A DNA stretch of 64,000 nt from assembly GCF_003233655.1 (NCBI RefSeq), contig NZ_CP029835.1, positions 226,342 to 290,341 on the forward strand. Direction: 5' to 3'. This stretch comes from Azospirillum ramasamyi. GTDB taxonomy: Bacteria > Pseudomonadota > Alphaproteobacteria > Azospirillales > Azospirillaceae. Under the pieces are notes generated by a model. The model worked only from the letters and a program-made list of their open reading frames with translations, made no database searches and had not been told where the DNA came from. Both the position numbers and the translations under genes were made by a program. Positions 15,796 through 24,252 of the stretch are shown here, in pieces (the stretch's first letter is position 1; each line of letters opens with the position of its first letter).

Positions 15796-17241
15796 TTACG
15801 CCGTCATCCCATGCGCCAGATCGTGGGCGTCGTACCAGGCGTACAGGCCGTGGGCGGCGTCCTCGAAGCCGGAGGCCGTTTCCGGCATCCAGGGTGTCGT
15901 GACCTCGACCGTTCCGTGCGACGCCGCGTTGGCCGTCACGGCGTGGCCCAGCAGGTCGCCGGCCTGCAGATCGGCGATCTGCGCCTGGGACGGGGTCTGT
16001 GCGCCGAACAGGCTCTTGTCGGCGGCGACCACCAGCGTGCCGTTCCACCACATGCCGCTCTGGCCCTTGATCACGTCGTGCCCGTCGAGCGCGCCCTTGT
16101 CGTAGGTCACCGCGTCGTCGGTGGCGGCATAGGTGTGGCCGTTCACGCTGACGCTGTCGACGAACAGGTTGCGGTCCTGGCCGCCGGCGAAGCCGTCATT
16201 GTCGTACCGGATCTGCACCTTGTGGGCGCTGTCGGCCGGCACGGCGGTGGTGAAGGCGTAGGTCTCCGCCGCGCTGCCGACGGTGGCGTCGCCGACGGCC
16301 TGGCCGTCGACCAGCAGGGTGAAATGGGCGTCGATCCCGCCGGCGGCGGTGCCTTTGGCGTTGACCAGGATGGTGGCGTCGGCGGTCGCGGGCGCGCTCC
16401 TCCCGGTGTCGGGCGTCTCCGGCGCGCCGTAGGTCTCGCCGATCTTCGCCAGCAGCGCCTGGGTGTTCAGGTCGGTGTAGCCGGTGGCGCCGATCGGCGT
16501 CCCGGTCTGCTTCGCCAGCGACAGGAACTCGTCCTGGGTCAGGGCGCTGCCGCGCAACGCCAGGGCCTCCTGCTGGGCGAGCGCCACCGCGGCGGTCACC
16601 GTCGGTGCCGCGAAGGAGGAGCCGTTGACCGTCACGGTCCGTCCGGCCAGATCGGTCAGCCGGATGTCGGTGCCGTCGGCGCACAGGTCGGTGATGCCCG
16701 GATTGCGCTGGGCCCAGCCCGGCAGCGCCCCGTCGCCGGTGGAGGCGGTGACGCAGAGCGTGTTGTGATCGGCGGCGAAATAGGAGACGTCGTCCGCCGT
16801 CCCGTTCTGCCCGTTGTTGCCGGCGGCGGCCGACACCAGCACCCGCTTGGCGGCGAGGCTCGCCAACTCGTCCGACAGGATGGTCGTCATCTCCGACGTG
16901 GCCGAGCCGCCGGCCAGCGACAGGTTGACGCCGACGACATTGTAGTCCGACGCATTGGCGACGACCCATTGCAGCGCCTGTTCGATCGCCGACCCCGACG
17001 CGGTGGTGGAGCCGTCGGGCATCACCTTCAGCGCGATGATGCCGACGTCCGGTGCCTGGGACAGGATGTGGGAGGTCACCAGGGCGCCGTGGGTGTCGGC
17101 GTTGGGGTTGCGCGCATCGCCGTCATTGTCGGCGTAGTCGTGCTGGTAGACCACGGAGGAGGCAGCCCCCCAGGTCGGCGACCAGCCGCTGTCGATGACG
17201 ACGACCGTCTTGCCGCTGCCGGTGTAGGTGCTGTTCGCCAT
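15796..17241 (-). CDS. Subtilisin-family (S8) serine protease with sugar-binding-like C-terminal domain, no signal peptide
   Basis: About 481 residues from ATG 17241, with AGCGGGG upstream. The catalytic triad is visible: Asp17 in VVVIDSGW, His51 in HGALVTSHI, and Ser209 in GSSFAAPTV. The oxyanion Asn is at about 142 (AAAGNNGQNG). The catalytic domain starts at the N-terminus, with no signal peptide or propeptide, as expected for a type I rather than Sec substrate. After a short linker, residues about 305-390 (ILVNAKGTAAGG ... GQDRNLFVDSVSVNG) resemble the Ca-dependent xylan-binding module seen on many secreted alphaproteobacterial proteins. The last 90 residues are unrecognised. It converges on the adaptor gene and diverges from an M23 peptidase gene. 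It may mature or shed surface proteins exported by the neighbouring system (inference). Confidence 0.87.
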   Translation of the reverse strand: MANSTYTGSGKTVVVIDSGWSPTWGAASSVVYQHDYADNDGDARNPNADTHGALVTSHILSQAPDVGIIALKVMPDGSTTASGSAIEQALQWVVANASDYNVVGVNLSLAGGSATSEMTTILSDELASLAAKRVLVSAAAGNNGQNGTADDVSYFAADHNTLCVTASTGDGALPGWAQRNPGITDLCADGTDIRLTDLAGRTVTVNGSSFAAPTVTAAVALAQQEALALRGSALTQDEFLSLAKQTGTPIGATGYTDLNTQALLAKIGETYGAPETPDTGRSAPATADATILVNAKGTAAGGIDAHFTLLVDGQAVGDATVGSAAETYAFTTAVPADSAHKVQIRYDNDGFAGGQDRNLFVDSVSVNGHTYAATDDAVTYDKGALDGHDVIKGQSGMWWNGTLVVAADKSLFGAQTPSQAQIADLQAGDLLGHAVTANAASHGTVEVTTPWMPETASGFEDAAHGLYAWYDAHDLAHGMTA

Positions 17242-17347
17242 GCTGTCGGTCCCCGCTGTGTGCCGTCGATGAAAAGCGGGGCGAAGTATGAAGGCGGGCG
17301 GTGTGGCCTTCGGATGATAAGGGCGGGGCGGATTGTGGGCGGGCCAC

Positions 17348-17371
17348 CCCTTATGCGCCGTCGCATAAGGG
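17348..17371. promoter_or_regulatory. Perfect 10-bp inverted repeat between divergent peptidase genes
   Basis: CCCTTATGCG (17348-17357) and CGCATAAGGG (17362-17371) are exact reverse complements around the 4-base loop CCGT. The half-site core ATAAGGGCGGG also appears at about 17317-17328. The repeat lies between two genes that read away from each other (protease on minus, M23 on plus), so an operator serving both is possible, as is a hairpin in the leader. Confidence 0.4.
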
Positions 17372-17453
17372 CGGGTCTGCTCCCCCTTCTGCGACGGCCC
17401 ACCTGTTAAACGCTCACCTGTTGAAGGATGATCGGGCAAGAGGGAGCAATGCC

Positions 17454-18539
17454 GTGCGAGGGGTATGGATGAGGGTGCCGGTCCATTATCGCTGGGGTTT
17501 CGCCGCACTGGTGTTCCTGCCGTCCGCGGCATCCGCCCAGCCTCCCGCCGCCCAGCCCCCTGCCGCCCGATTGCCCGCCGGTGCGCCGGCGCTGGAGTTG
17601 CCGGTGCGCTGCCGGATCGGGGCGGAGTGCTTCGTCCAGAACTACGTCGATACCGATCCCGGGCCGGGGATGCGGGACTTCGCCTGCGGGCGGCTGACCT
17701 ATGACGGGCACAAGGGGACGGATTTCCGCCTGCCCGACCTGGAGGCGATGCGGCGCGGGGTGGCGGTGGTGGCGGCGGCGCCCGGCACGGTGGCCCGCGT
17801 GCGCGACGGGGTGGAGGATGTCAGCATCCGGCAGAGCGGCGGCTCCCCCGGCGGGCGGGAGGCCGGCAACGCGGTGGTGGTCGATCATGGCAACGGCTGG
17901 GAAACCCAGTACAGCCACCTCAAGCGCGGCAGCGTCGTCGTCAAGCCGGGCGACCGGGTGGAGGCGGGCACGCCGCTGGGCGAGATCGGCCTGTCCGGCA
18001 ACACCGAATTCCCCCATGTCGATTTCGGCCTCCGCCATGACGGCCGCACGCTCGATCCCTATACCGGCAAGGAGGCGGGGGCCGGTGAGGCGCCGGTCTG
18101 CGCCGCCGCCCAGGGTGCCGCGCCGGTTCCATCGGGTACGCTGTGGAGCGCCGAGGCGCGCCGGACGCTGGCCTACCAGCCGAGCGCCCTGCTCGGCGCC
18201 GGACTGGCGCCCGAGGCGCCGAAGGAGGAGATTGCGCGGAACGGCGGCTATGGCGGCAAGCCTCTGCCGGCCGGCGCCCCGACGCTGGGCGTCTGGGCGG
18301 AGCTGATGGGCGGGCGGCAGGGCGACCGCGTGATGCTGGAGGTGACCGGCCCCGACGGCCGCCGCCTGCTCCGCAGCGAAGGGACGGTGCCGCGCCCGCT
18401 GGCCGTGCTGTTCCTCGGCACCGAGGTGAAGAAGCCGGCCCCTGGTCCCTGGGCGCCCGGCCCCTACCGGGTGACGGTGACGCTGCGCCATGGCAACGAG
18501 ACGGTGCTGCGGGAGGAACGGCGGGTGGAGCTGCGCTGA
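17454..18539 (+). CDS. M23-family metallopeptidase, exported
   Basis: About 361 residues starting at GTG 17454, chosen because AGGGAG lies 7 bases upstream; ATG 17469 is the alternative. A signal peptide with a short hydrophobic core and cleavage near ASAQ (about residue 29) is followed by a Pro/Ala-rich linker. The LytM-like domain shows H86 and D90 in GHKGTDF, H155 in YSHLKRGS, and the last motif reads PHVDFG instead of the usual HxHF, so the third zinc ligand appears to be Asp190 in place of His. The C-terminal ~150 residues, with Cys at about 212, are unrecognised. M23 enzymes cut peptidoglycan cross-links in the periplasm; the altered motif makes activity uncertain. It is divergent from the subtilase gene. 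Confidence 0.85.
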   Translation: MRGVWMRVPVHYRWGFAALVFLPSAASAQPPAAQPPAARLPAGAPALELPVRCRIGAECFVQNYVDTDPGPGMRDFACGRLTYDGHKGTDFRLPDLEAMRRGVAVVAAAPGTVARVRDGVEDVSIRQSGGSPGGREAGNAVVVDHGNGWETQYSHLKRGSVVVKPGDRVEAGTPLGEIGLSGNTEFPHVDFGLRHDGRTLDPYTGKEAGAGEAPVCAAAQGAAPVPSGTLWSAEARRTLAYQPSALLGAGLAPEAPKEEIARNGGYGGKPLPAGAPTLGVWAELMGGRQGDRVMLEVTGPDGRRLLRSEGTVPRPLAVLFLGTEVKKPAPGPWAPGPYRVTVTLRHGNETVLREERRVELR

Positions 18540-18727
18540 GCGGGTTGAGGCGGGTTCGGCAAGACAACCGGAAGGACGCCGCAAGTGACAACTGCCCGAT
18601 GCCGGGTATTTATCACGAAATGAACACAGCAATTCCGCGCGAAATTGTACATCCGAAAGGATGATTGCACCTCCTTATTAAGTGTTCCTGCTGTGAGATT
18701 GCCCTGTATCGGCAAGGCAATCCGGCA

Positions 18728-21472
18728 ATGACAGACACTCAACAGGCTTTCTACGTCGCGACCAACGGCAACGATTCCTGGTCGGGGCGTTTGGCGGCAC
18801 CCAATGCCGAGGGCACCGACGGTCCCTTCGCCACGCTGGAACGCGCGCAGGGCGCGATGCGGGCGACCGGCATCCGCGACACCTATGTGCGCGGCGGCAC
18901 CTATGCGATGACGCGCACGGTCACGCTGACCGGGGCCGACAACGGCGTCCGCATCATGGCCTATCCGGGCGAGACGCCGGTGTTCAGCGGCGGCGAGCGG
19001 GTCGGCGGCTTCACCCCCATCGGCGGCGGGCTGTACGCCGCGGCGACCTCCGCCACCGGGCTCGACCTCTCCATCGGCGGGGTCCGGCAGAAGGTGGCGC
19101 AGACCGGCGACTGGAACGCCGGCGATCCGCGCTCCGGCTGGTCGATCCTGGAGGCGGCCTCCGGCGGCGCCAGCAGGACCAGCCTGCGGGTCGGCGGCGG
19201 CGACTGGGCGATGGCCGCGGTGCTGGCCGCCGGGGTCCAGCCCGGCACCATGGTCCAGACCTTCGACACCGAGCGGCTGTCCGACAACATCGTCGGCATC
19301 GCCTCCACCGATGCCGGCAGCGGGACCATCACCTTCACGCAAGCGGCGAAATACGCCCTGCGCAGCGGCGGCACCTATCGCCTGCTGAACGACGACGCCT
19401 TCATCCGCGATGCCGGCGAGTTCGCCTGGCAGGCCGAAACCGGCCGGCTGGTGGTGAAGCCGCAGGATCCCGGCGCGCTGCTGGCCCAGGGGGCGGTGGT
19501 GGCGCGGCTGGGCACGCTCCTGTCGCTGAACGGGGCGAGCGGCGTCATCCTGCAGGGGCTGACCTTCGCCGACACCGTCTGGGACGGCTCGGCCCTGACG
19601 CTGACCAACGCGTCCGCCAACAGCATCGCCGGCAACCGCTTCGTCAATGCCGGCACGGCGATGACGCTGACCGGCTCGTCCGGCAACGTGATCGAGGCCA
19701 ACCGGATGGAGCATCTGGGGGCGAGCGGTATCAAGCTCGCCTACGGCAGCAACGGCAACCGCGTCAGCGCCAACAGCATCGACGGCATCGGCGAGGTGCT
19801 GCAGGACGTCGCCGGCATCCAGCTCTACGGCACCAGCGGCACGCTGATCTCCGGCAACGACATCCGCAACAGCACGCGCTACGGCATCTCGATCAAGAAC
19901 TGGGACGGCGCCACCGTCAACACCGACACGGTGGTGGAGTACAACCGCATCTACAACACGATGACCGCCACCGCCGACGGCGGCGCCATCGAGATGCTGG
20001 GGCGGTCCAACGTCGACACCCGCACCGTCATCCGCGGCAACGACATCCGCAACGTCGGCGGGCTGGCGACCGACGGGTCGGGCTGGCTCGACCGCCACAA
20101 GAGCTTCGGCATCTATCTGGACGACATGGCCAACGGCGTCACCGTCCAGGACAATTTCATCCAGAACACCGGCTGGGCCAGCGTCTTCATCCATGGTGGC
20201 GATTCTAACAGCGTCACCAACAACTTCGCCGTCCTGTCCAACCCGCGCGAACGCTTCATCCGGCTGGAATGGGTGCCGAACGCCGGTGCCATCGGCCTGC
20301 TCGCCGACAACAGCGTCACCGGCAACGTCATCTCCTCCTCGACCGGCGTGGATTACTGGGAGTTCTGGACACCCGGCTCCTACAACGTCACCGGCAACCT
20401 GCTGCAGGGCATCCGCGGTCTGAACGGCGGAGACAGGGTGTCGTCGGGTCTGTTCGTCAACCCGGCGGCCGGCGACTTCCGGCTCGGCAGCGCCGCCGCG
20501 GCGGGGCTCGGCATCCGTGACCTGGATTGGGCGCGGATGGGCAGCGCGCCGCTGACGGTGCCGGGAATCCCCGCCCCCGGTGCCGGCGGCGGGCCGGGGG
20601 TCGGATCCGGTGGCGGATACGGGAGCGGGGGCTCCCCGGCGGCCGGCACCGGCGGTGCGCCCGCCGCGGCCGGGCTGGCCTTCTCGCCGCTGGCCTACAT
20701 CGCCTCCTATGCCGACCTGTCGGCGGTCTTCGGCACCAACGCCGCCGCCGGCGCCGCCCACTACGCCGCCAGCGGCCGGGCGGAGGGGCGGACGGTCAGC
20801 TTCGACCCGCTGGCCTACATCGCCTCCCACGGCGACCTGACGGCGGTCTTCGGCACCGACCGGACGGCGGGGGCGGTGCACTACATCACCAACGGCCGGG
20901 CGGAGGGGCGGACGGTCAGCTTCGACCCGCTGGCCTACATCGCCTCCCACGGCGACCTGACCGCCGCCTTCGGCACCGACCGGACGGTGGCGGCGATGCA
21001 CTACATCACCAACGGCCGGGCGGAGGGGCGGACGGTCAGCTTCGACCCGCTGGCCTACATCGCCTCCTACGGCGACCTGACCGCCGCCTTCGGCACCGAC
21101 CGGACGGCGGGGGCGATGCACTACATCACCAGCGGCCGGGGGGAGGGGCGGACGGTCAGCTTCGACCCGCTGGCCTATCTGGCGGCCAACACCGACCTCG
21201 CCGCCGCCTTCGGCACCGACACCACCCAGGCCGGGCTGCATTACCTGGGCATCGGCCGGACGGAAGGGCGGAGCACCGGCTTCAACGCCTCGGCCTATCT
21301 GGCGGCCAACGGCGACGTCGCCGCGGCCACCGGCGGCGACCTGACGGCGGCGATGCGGCATTACATCCAGAACGGCCGGCTGGAAGGCCGGGCGCTGAGC
21401 CCGGCCTCCGCGTCCCGCGCCGCCGGGCTGTCGCCGGAAAGCGTCATGCTGGCCGCCGCCGGGATGGGGTGA
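18728..21472 (+). CDS. Right-handed parallel beta-helix protein with six YIA-NPDL repeats, putative type I secreted
   Basis: About 914 residues from ATG 18728; a TTG at 18665 would add 21 residues but breaks the usual domain start. It opens with FYVATNGNDSWSGRLAAPN and PFATLERAQGAM, the signature of right-handed beta-helix proteins related to pectate lyase and other polysaccharide lyases or hydrolases. Residues about 240-600 show many beta-helix rungs (SGNVIEANRMEHLGASGIKL, GNDIRNSTRYGISIKN). A Gly/Pro/Ala-rich linker (~615-650) leads to six ~40-residue repeats (~652-890), matching those of the RTX proteins upstream. There is no signal peptide and no RTX nonapeptides, so export by the adjacent type I system would depend on other signals, possibly the repeats. 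Likely a secreted carbohydrate-active or carbohydrate-binding protein; substrate unknown. Confidence 0.83.
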   Translation: MTDTQQAFYVATNGNDSWSGRLAAPNAEGTDGPFATLERAQGAMRATGIRDTYVRGGTYAMTRTVTLTGADNGVRIMAYPGETPVFSGGERVGGFTPIGGGLYAAATSATGLDLSIGGVRQKVAQTGDWNAGDPRSGWSILEAASGGASRTSLRVGGGDWAMAAVLAAGVQPGTMVQTFDTERLSDNIVGIASTDAGSGTITFTQAAKYALRSGGTYRLLNDDAFIRDAGEFAWQAETGRLVVKPQDPGALLAQGAVVARLGTLLSLNGASGVILQGLTFADTVWDGSALTLTNASANSIAGNRFVNAGTAMTLTGSSGNVIEANRMEHLGASGIKLAYGSNGNRVSANSIDGIGEVLQDVAGIQLYGTSGTLISGNDIRNSTRYGISIKNWDGATVNTDTVVEYNRIYNTMTATADGGAIEMLGRSNVDTRTVIRGNDIRNVGGLATDGSGWLDRHKSFGIYLDDMANGVTVQDNFIQNTGWASVFIHGGDSNSVTNNFAVLSNPRERFIRLEWVPNAGAIGLLADNSVTGNVISSSTGVDYWEFWTPGSYNVTGNLLQGIRGLNGGDRVSSGLFVNPAAGDFRLGSAAAAGLGIRDLDWARMGSAPLTVPGIPAPGAGGGPGVGSGGGYGSGGSPAAGTGGAPAAAGLAFSPLAYIASYADLSAVFGTNAAAGAAHYAASGRAEGRTVSFDPLAYIASHGDLTAVFGTDRTAGAVHYITNGRAEGRTVSFDPLAYIASHGDLTAAFGTDRTVAAMHYITNGRAEGRTVSFDPLAYIASYGDLTAAFGTDRTAGAMHYITSGRGEGRTVSFDPLAYLAANTDLAAAFGTDTTQAGLHYLGIGRTEGRSTGFNASAYLAANGDVAAATGGDLTAAMRHYIQNGRLEGRALSPASASRAAGLSPESVMLAAAGMG
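20681..21400 (+). repeat. Six exact-period 120-bp coding repeats
   Basis: Units start at 20681, 20801, 20921, 21041, 21161 and 21281, all exactly 120 bases apart. Units 2 to 4 are nearly identical in DNA, including the block GACGGTCAGCTTCGACCCGC at each junction. They encode FDPLAYIASHGDLTAAFGTD ... HYITNGRAEGRTVS. The perfect period and high identity suggest recent copy-number change. Confidence 0.9.
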
Positions 21473-21614
21473 GTGTGCCCTCTCCCGCCTGCCCCCGTCC
21501 CGCCTGCCCATGCCGCCTGCCCATGCCGCCTGATCGGGTGACAAGCCGGGCTTGAGCCGTTAAAACGGCCCGTTCGGCGCCGCTGTCCCGCGGCACCCGG
21601 ATTTCCATGCGGGG

Positions 21615-22718
21615 ATGATGGCTCAGGCTCTTCTCGACACCTCCTTCGCCCAGCCGGCCGGGCCCAATCCGTTGGGAACGGACCCGCTGGGGAAAGGCCC
21701 CGGCAAACCGGCCGGACGGCGGTGGCCGCTGCTGGTCAAGCTGGCGGTGACGGTCGTCATTCTGGGCGCGCTCGCCGCCGGGGCCGACTGGCAGGGCATC
21801 CTCGCGCGCCTAGCCGCCGCCGACCCGTGGCTGTTCGCCGCCGGCTTCGCCGTGAAGGCGCTGACCCTGCCCTTCGCCTCGCAGCGGTGGCGGGCGGTCG
21901 GACGGGCCGCCGGCTTCCGGCTGACCCGCTGGACCGCCTTCCGCCTGCAGATGGCCAGCGGATTCCTGGGGCAGATCCTGCCGGGATCGGTGGGGGCCGA
22001 CCTGCTGCGCGGCTGGTTCACCTGGAGGCTCGGCCACCCCGCCGGCCCGGTGATGCTGGCCCTGCTGGTCGACCGGCTGATGGCGCTGCTGGGCGTGGTG
22101 CTGATCGGATTGATCGGATTGCCGCATCTGGCCGCGGTGGCGCCGCCCGCCGTCGCCGGCACCGTCCTGGCGGGCGCGCTGGTCCTGGCCGTGGCCATGG
22201 GGCTGCTGCTGCTGGCCGGCCGCATCCCGCGCGACCGGCTGCCGATTCCGAGGCGGCTGCGCGACGGCGCGCCGGTGCGGACCACCTGGGAGGCGGTGGC
22301 GCAGCTGCGCGCCATGGCCGGCAACCGTTCCGCCTGGGCGGCGCTGGGCCACAGCGTCGGCGTCCATCTCGCCACCATCGCCTCCACCATCCTGTTCGCC
22401 CGCTCCGTCGGCCTGCCGCTCGACTGGCTGGACGGGCTGGCCATCGTGCCGGCCGCCATCGTCGCCGCAGCCCTGCCCGTCTCGCTCGGCGGCTGGGGCG
22501 TGCGCGAGGGGGCGATGGTCGCCGGTTTCGCGCTGCTCGGCTTCGATGCCGACGCGGCGCTTCTGGTCTCGCTGCTGATCGGGCTGTCGATCGCCGTCCT
22601 GTCGCTGCCCGGCGGCCTGTTCTGGCTGCTGTTGCGCAACGAGACCGCCTCCCGGCCCGATCCTGTCCAGCCGGGCATCGCAGTGCCTGCCGCCCTTTCC
22701 ACGGATTCAGCCCGATGA
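21615..22718 (+). CDS. Flippase-like integral membrane protein (lysylphosphatidylglycerol synthase TM / UPF0104 family)
   Basis: A 367-residue protein with about eight hydrophobic spans and the hallmarks of the family: PFASQRWRAVGRAAGF in the second loop, SGFLGQILPGSVGADLLRGW (the conserved P-G-S-x-G-x-D motif), LLVDRLMALLGV, and ALPVSLGGWGVREGAMV near residue 290. Members move or anchor lipid-linked substrates in bacteria and are often linked to sugar or aminoacyl lipid synthesis. The stop overlaps the next gene (ATGA at 22715-22718), so the pair is translationally coupled. Together they may make and flip a polyprenyl-phosphate sugar, which is an inference from the neighbour. Confidence 0.85.
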   Translation: MMAQALLDTSFAQPAGPNPLGTDPLGKGPGKPAGRRWPLLVKLAVTVVILGALAAGADWQGILARLAAADPWLFAAGFAVKALTLPFASQRWRAVGRAAGFRLTRWTAFRLQMASGFLGQILPGSVGADLLRGWFTWRLGHPAGPVMLALLVDRLMALLGVVLIGLIGLPHLAAVAPPAVAGTVLAGALVLAVAMGLLLLAGRIPRDRLPIPRRLRDGAPVRTTWEAVAQLRAMAGNRSAWAALGHSVGVHLATIASTILFARSVGLPLDWLDGLAIVPAAIVAAALPVSLGGWGVREGAMVAGFALLGFDADAALLVSLLIGLSIAVLSLPGGLFWLLLRNETASRPDPVQPGIAVPAALSTDSAR

Positions 22719-24232
22719 CCGACCAGCCCCTTCCGACGCTCGACGGGAACACCGCCCCGGATGCCGCTCCGGCTTCCGGCGTGCCGCGCGCCCTCTCCCC
22801 CCGGCAGGAGCGCATCCGCGGGCTGTTCGACGCGATGGCCCCCCTGCGCGACCGCTGGGCGGAGCGCAACAGCGCCTTCCACGACGCCGACCGCGCCTAT
22901 CTGCGCTTCCTGATCCCGGAAGGGGCGACGGTGCTGGAGATCGGCTGCGGCGTCGGCGACACGCTGGCGGCCCTGAAGCCGGCGCGCGGCGTCGGCATCG
23001 ACCTCAGCCCGGCGACCATCGCGGTGGCGAAGACACGCTATCCGGAACTGGAGCTGATCGCCGCCGACGCCGAGAACCCGGCGACCATCGACGCGATCGA
23101 GGGGCCGTTCAGCCACATCCTGCTGTCGGGCACCATCGGCTTCCTCGACGACATCGAGGAGACGCTGCGCCTGCTGCGCCGGGTCGCCACGCCCAAGACC
23201 CGCATCATCGTCAGCTATCACTCCCGCGTCTGGGAGCCGATCCTGTGGGTGGCGGAAAAGCTGGGGATGCGCATGCCGCAAGGCCAGCAGAACTGGCTGT
23301 CGACCAGCGACATCGTCAATCTGCTCGATCTGGCCGGCTGGGAGCCGGTGCGCCGCGAATGGCGCCAGCTGATCCCCAAGCGGCTGTTCGGGTTGGGCAC
23401 GCTGGTCAACCGCTACGTCGCGCCCCTGCCCGGCATCCGCCGGCTGTGCGTGCGCAACTATGTCGTCGCCCGGCCGCAGCCCACCGTGGAGGAGGTCACC
23501 GTCGACGGCAAGCCGGCCTCGGTCACCGTCCTGATCCCCTGCCGCAACGAGCGCGGCAACATCGAGAACGCCATCCGCCGCCTGCCCCGCTTCGCCCCCG
23601 ACATCGAGGTGATCTATGTCGAGGGCAACAGCCAGGACAACACCTACGAGGAGTGCCTGCGCGTCCGCGACGCCTATCCCGACTGGGACATCAAGGTGAT
23701 GAAGCAGCCCGGCAAGGGCAAGGGCGACGCGGTGCGCGCCGGATTCGCCGTGGCGCGCGGCGACATCCTGATCATCCTCGACGCCGACCTGACGGTGCCG
23801 CCGGAGACGATGGGGAAATTCTATCAGGCCATGGTGTCGGGGCGCGGCGAGTTCGTGAACGGCACGCGGCTGGTCTACCCGATGGCGCCGGAGGCGATGC
23901 GCTTCCTGAACTTCCTGGCCAACCGGGCCTTCGCGCGCATCTTCTCCTTCCTGCTGAACCAGCGCTTCACCGACACGCTGTGCGGCACCAAGGTGCTGTG
24001 GCGCAAGGATTACGAGACCATCGTCGCCAACCGCCATTACTTCGGCGATTTCGACCCCTTCGGCGACTTCGACCTGATCTTCGGCGCCGCCAAGCAGAAC
24101 CTGAAGATCGTCGAGGTGCCGGTGCGCTACGCCGACCGCAGCTATGGCGAGACGCAGATCTCCCGCTTCACCCATGGCTGGCTGCTGGCCCGCATGGTGG
24201 TCTTCGCCTGGAAGAAGCTGAAGGCGTTCTGA
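22715..24232 (+). CDS. Methyltransferase-GT2 fusion (SAM methyltransferase plus dolichyl-phosphate-mannose synthase-like)
   Basis: About 505 residues starting at the ATG that overlaps the previous stop. Residues about 30-250 are a class I SAM methyltransferase (motif I VLEIGCGVGDTLAALKP, then GIDLSPATIAVAKTRYP). Residues about 255-505 are a GT2 domain of the polyprenyl-phosphate sugar synthase type: VTVLIPCRNERGNIENAI, EGNSQDNTYEE, KGKGDAVRAGFAVARGDIL, the metal-binding ILDADLTVPPE, and FTDTLCGTKVLWRKD. The C-terminus lacks extra membrane spans. The expected reaction is transfer of a sugar from a nucleotide donor to a polyprenyl phosphate. The methyltransferase may act on the same lipid-linked sugar or on the acceptor. 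A flippase-like gene is coupled upstream. Confidence 0.85.
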   Translation: MTDQPLPTLDGNTAPDAAPASGVPRALSPRQERIRGLFDAMAPLRDRWAERNSAFHDADRAYLRFLIPEGATVLEIGCGVGDTLAALKPARGVGIDLSPATIAVAKTRYPELELIAADAENPATIDAIEGPFSHILLSGTIGFLDDIEETLRLLRRVATPKTRIIVSYHSRVWEPILWVAEKLGMRMPQGQQNWLSTSDIVNLLDLAGWEPVRREWRQLIPKRLFGLGTLVNRYVAPLPGIRRLCVRNYVVARPQPTVEEVTVDGKPASVTVLIPCRNERGNIENAIRRLPRFAPDIEVIYVEGNSQDNTYEECLRVRDAYPDWDIKVMKQPGKGKGDAVRAGFAVARGDILIILDADLTVPPETMGKFYQAMVSGRGEFVNGTRLVYPMAPEAMRFLNFLANRAFARIFSFLLNQRFTDTLCGTKVLWRKDYETIVANRHYFGDFDPFGDFDLIFGAAKQNLKIVEVPVRYADRSYGETQISRFTHGWLLARMVVFAWKKLKAF

Positions 24233-24252
24233 GCCTTCAGCGCACCGTCGCC

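Noticed and set aside
20681..21400. Regular 120-bp direct repeats considered as a CRISPR array
   Set aside because: The repeats are in frame inside a protein, have no unique spacers of typical length and no cas genes are nearby.
18464..21544. Minus-strand open frame of about 1026 codons opposite the beta-helix gene
   Set aside because: Repetitive GGQVAVGGDVGQRVEAD-like sequence is the mirror of the sense repeats, not an independent gene.
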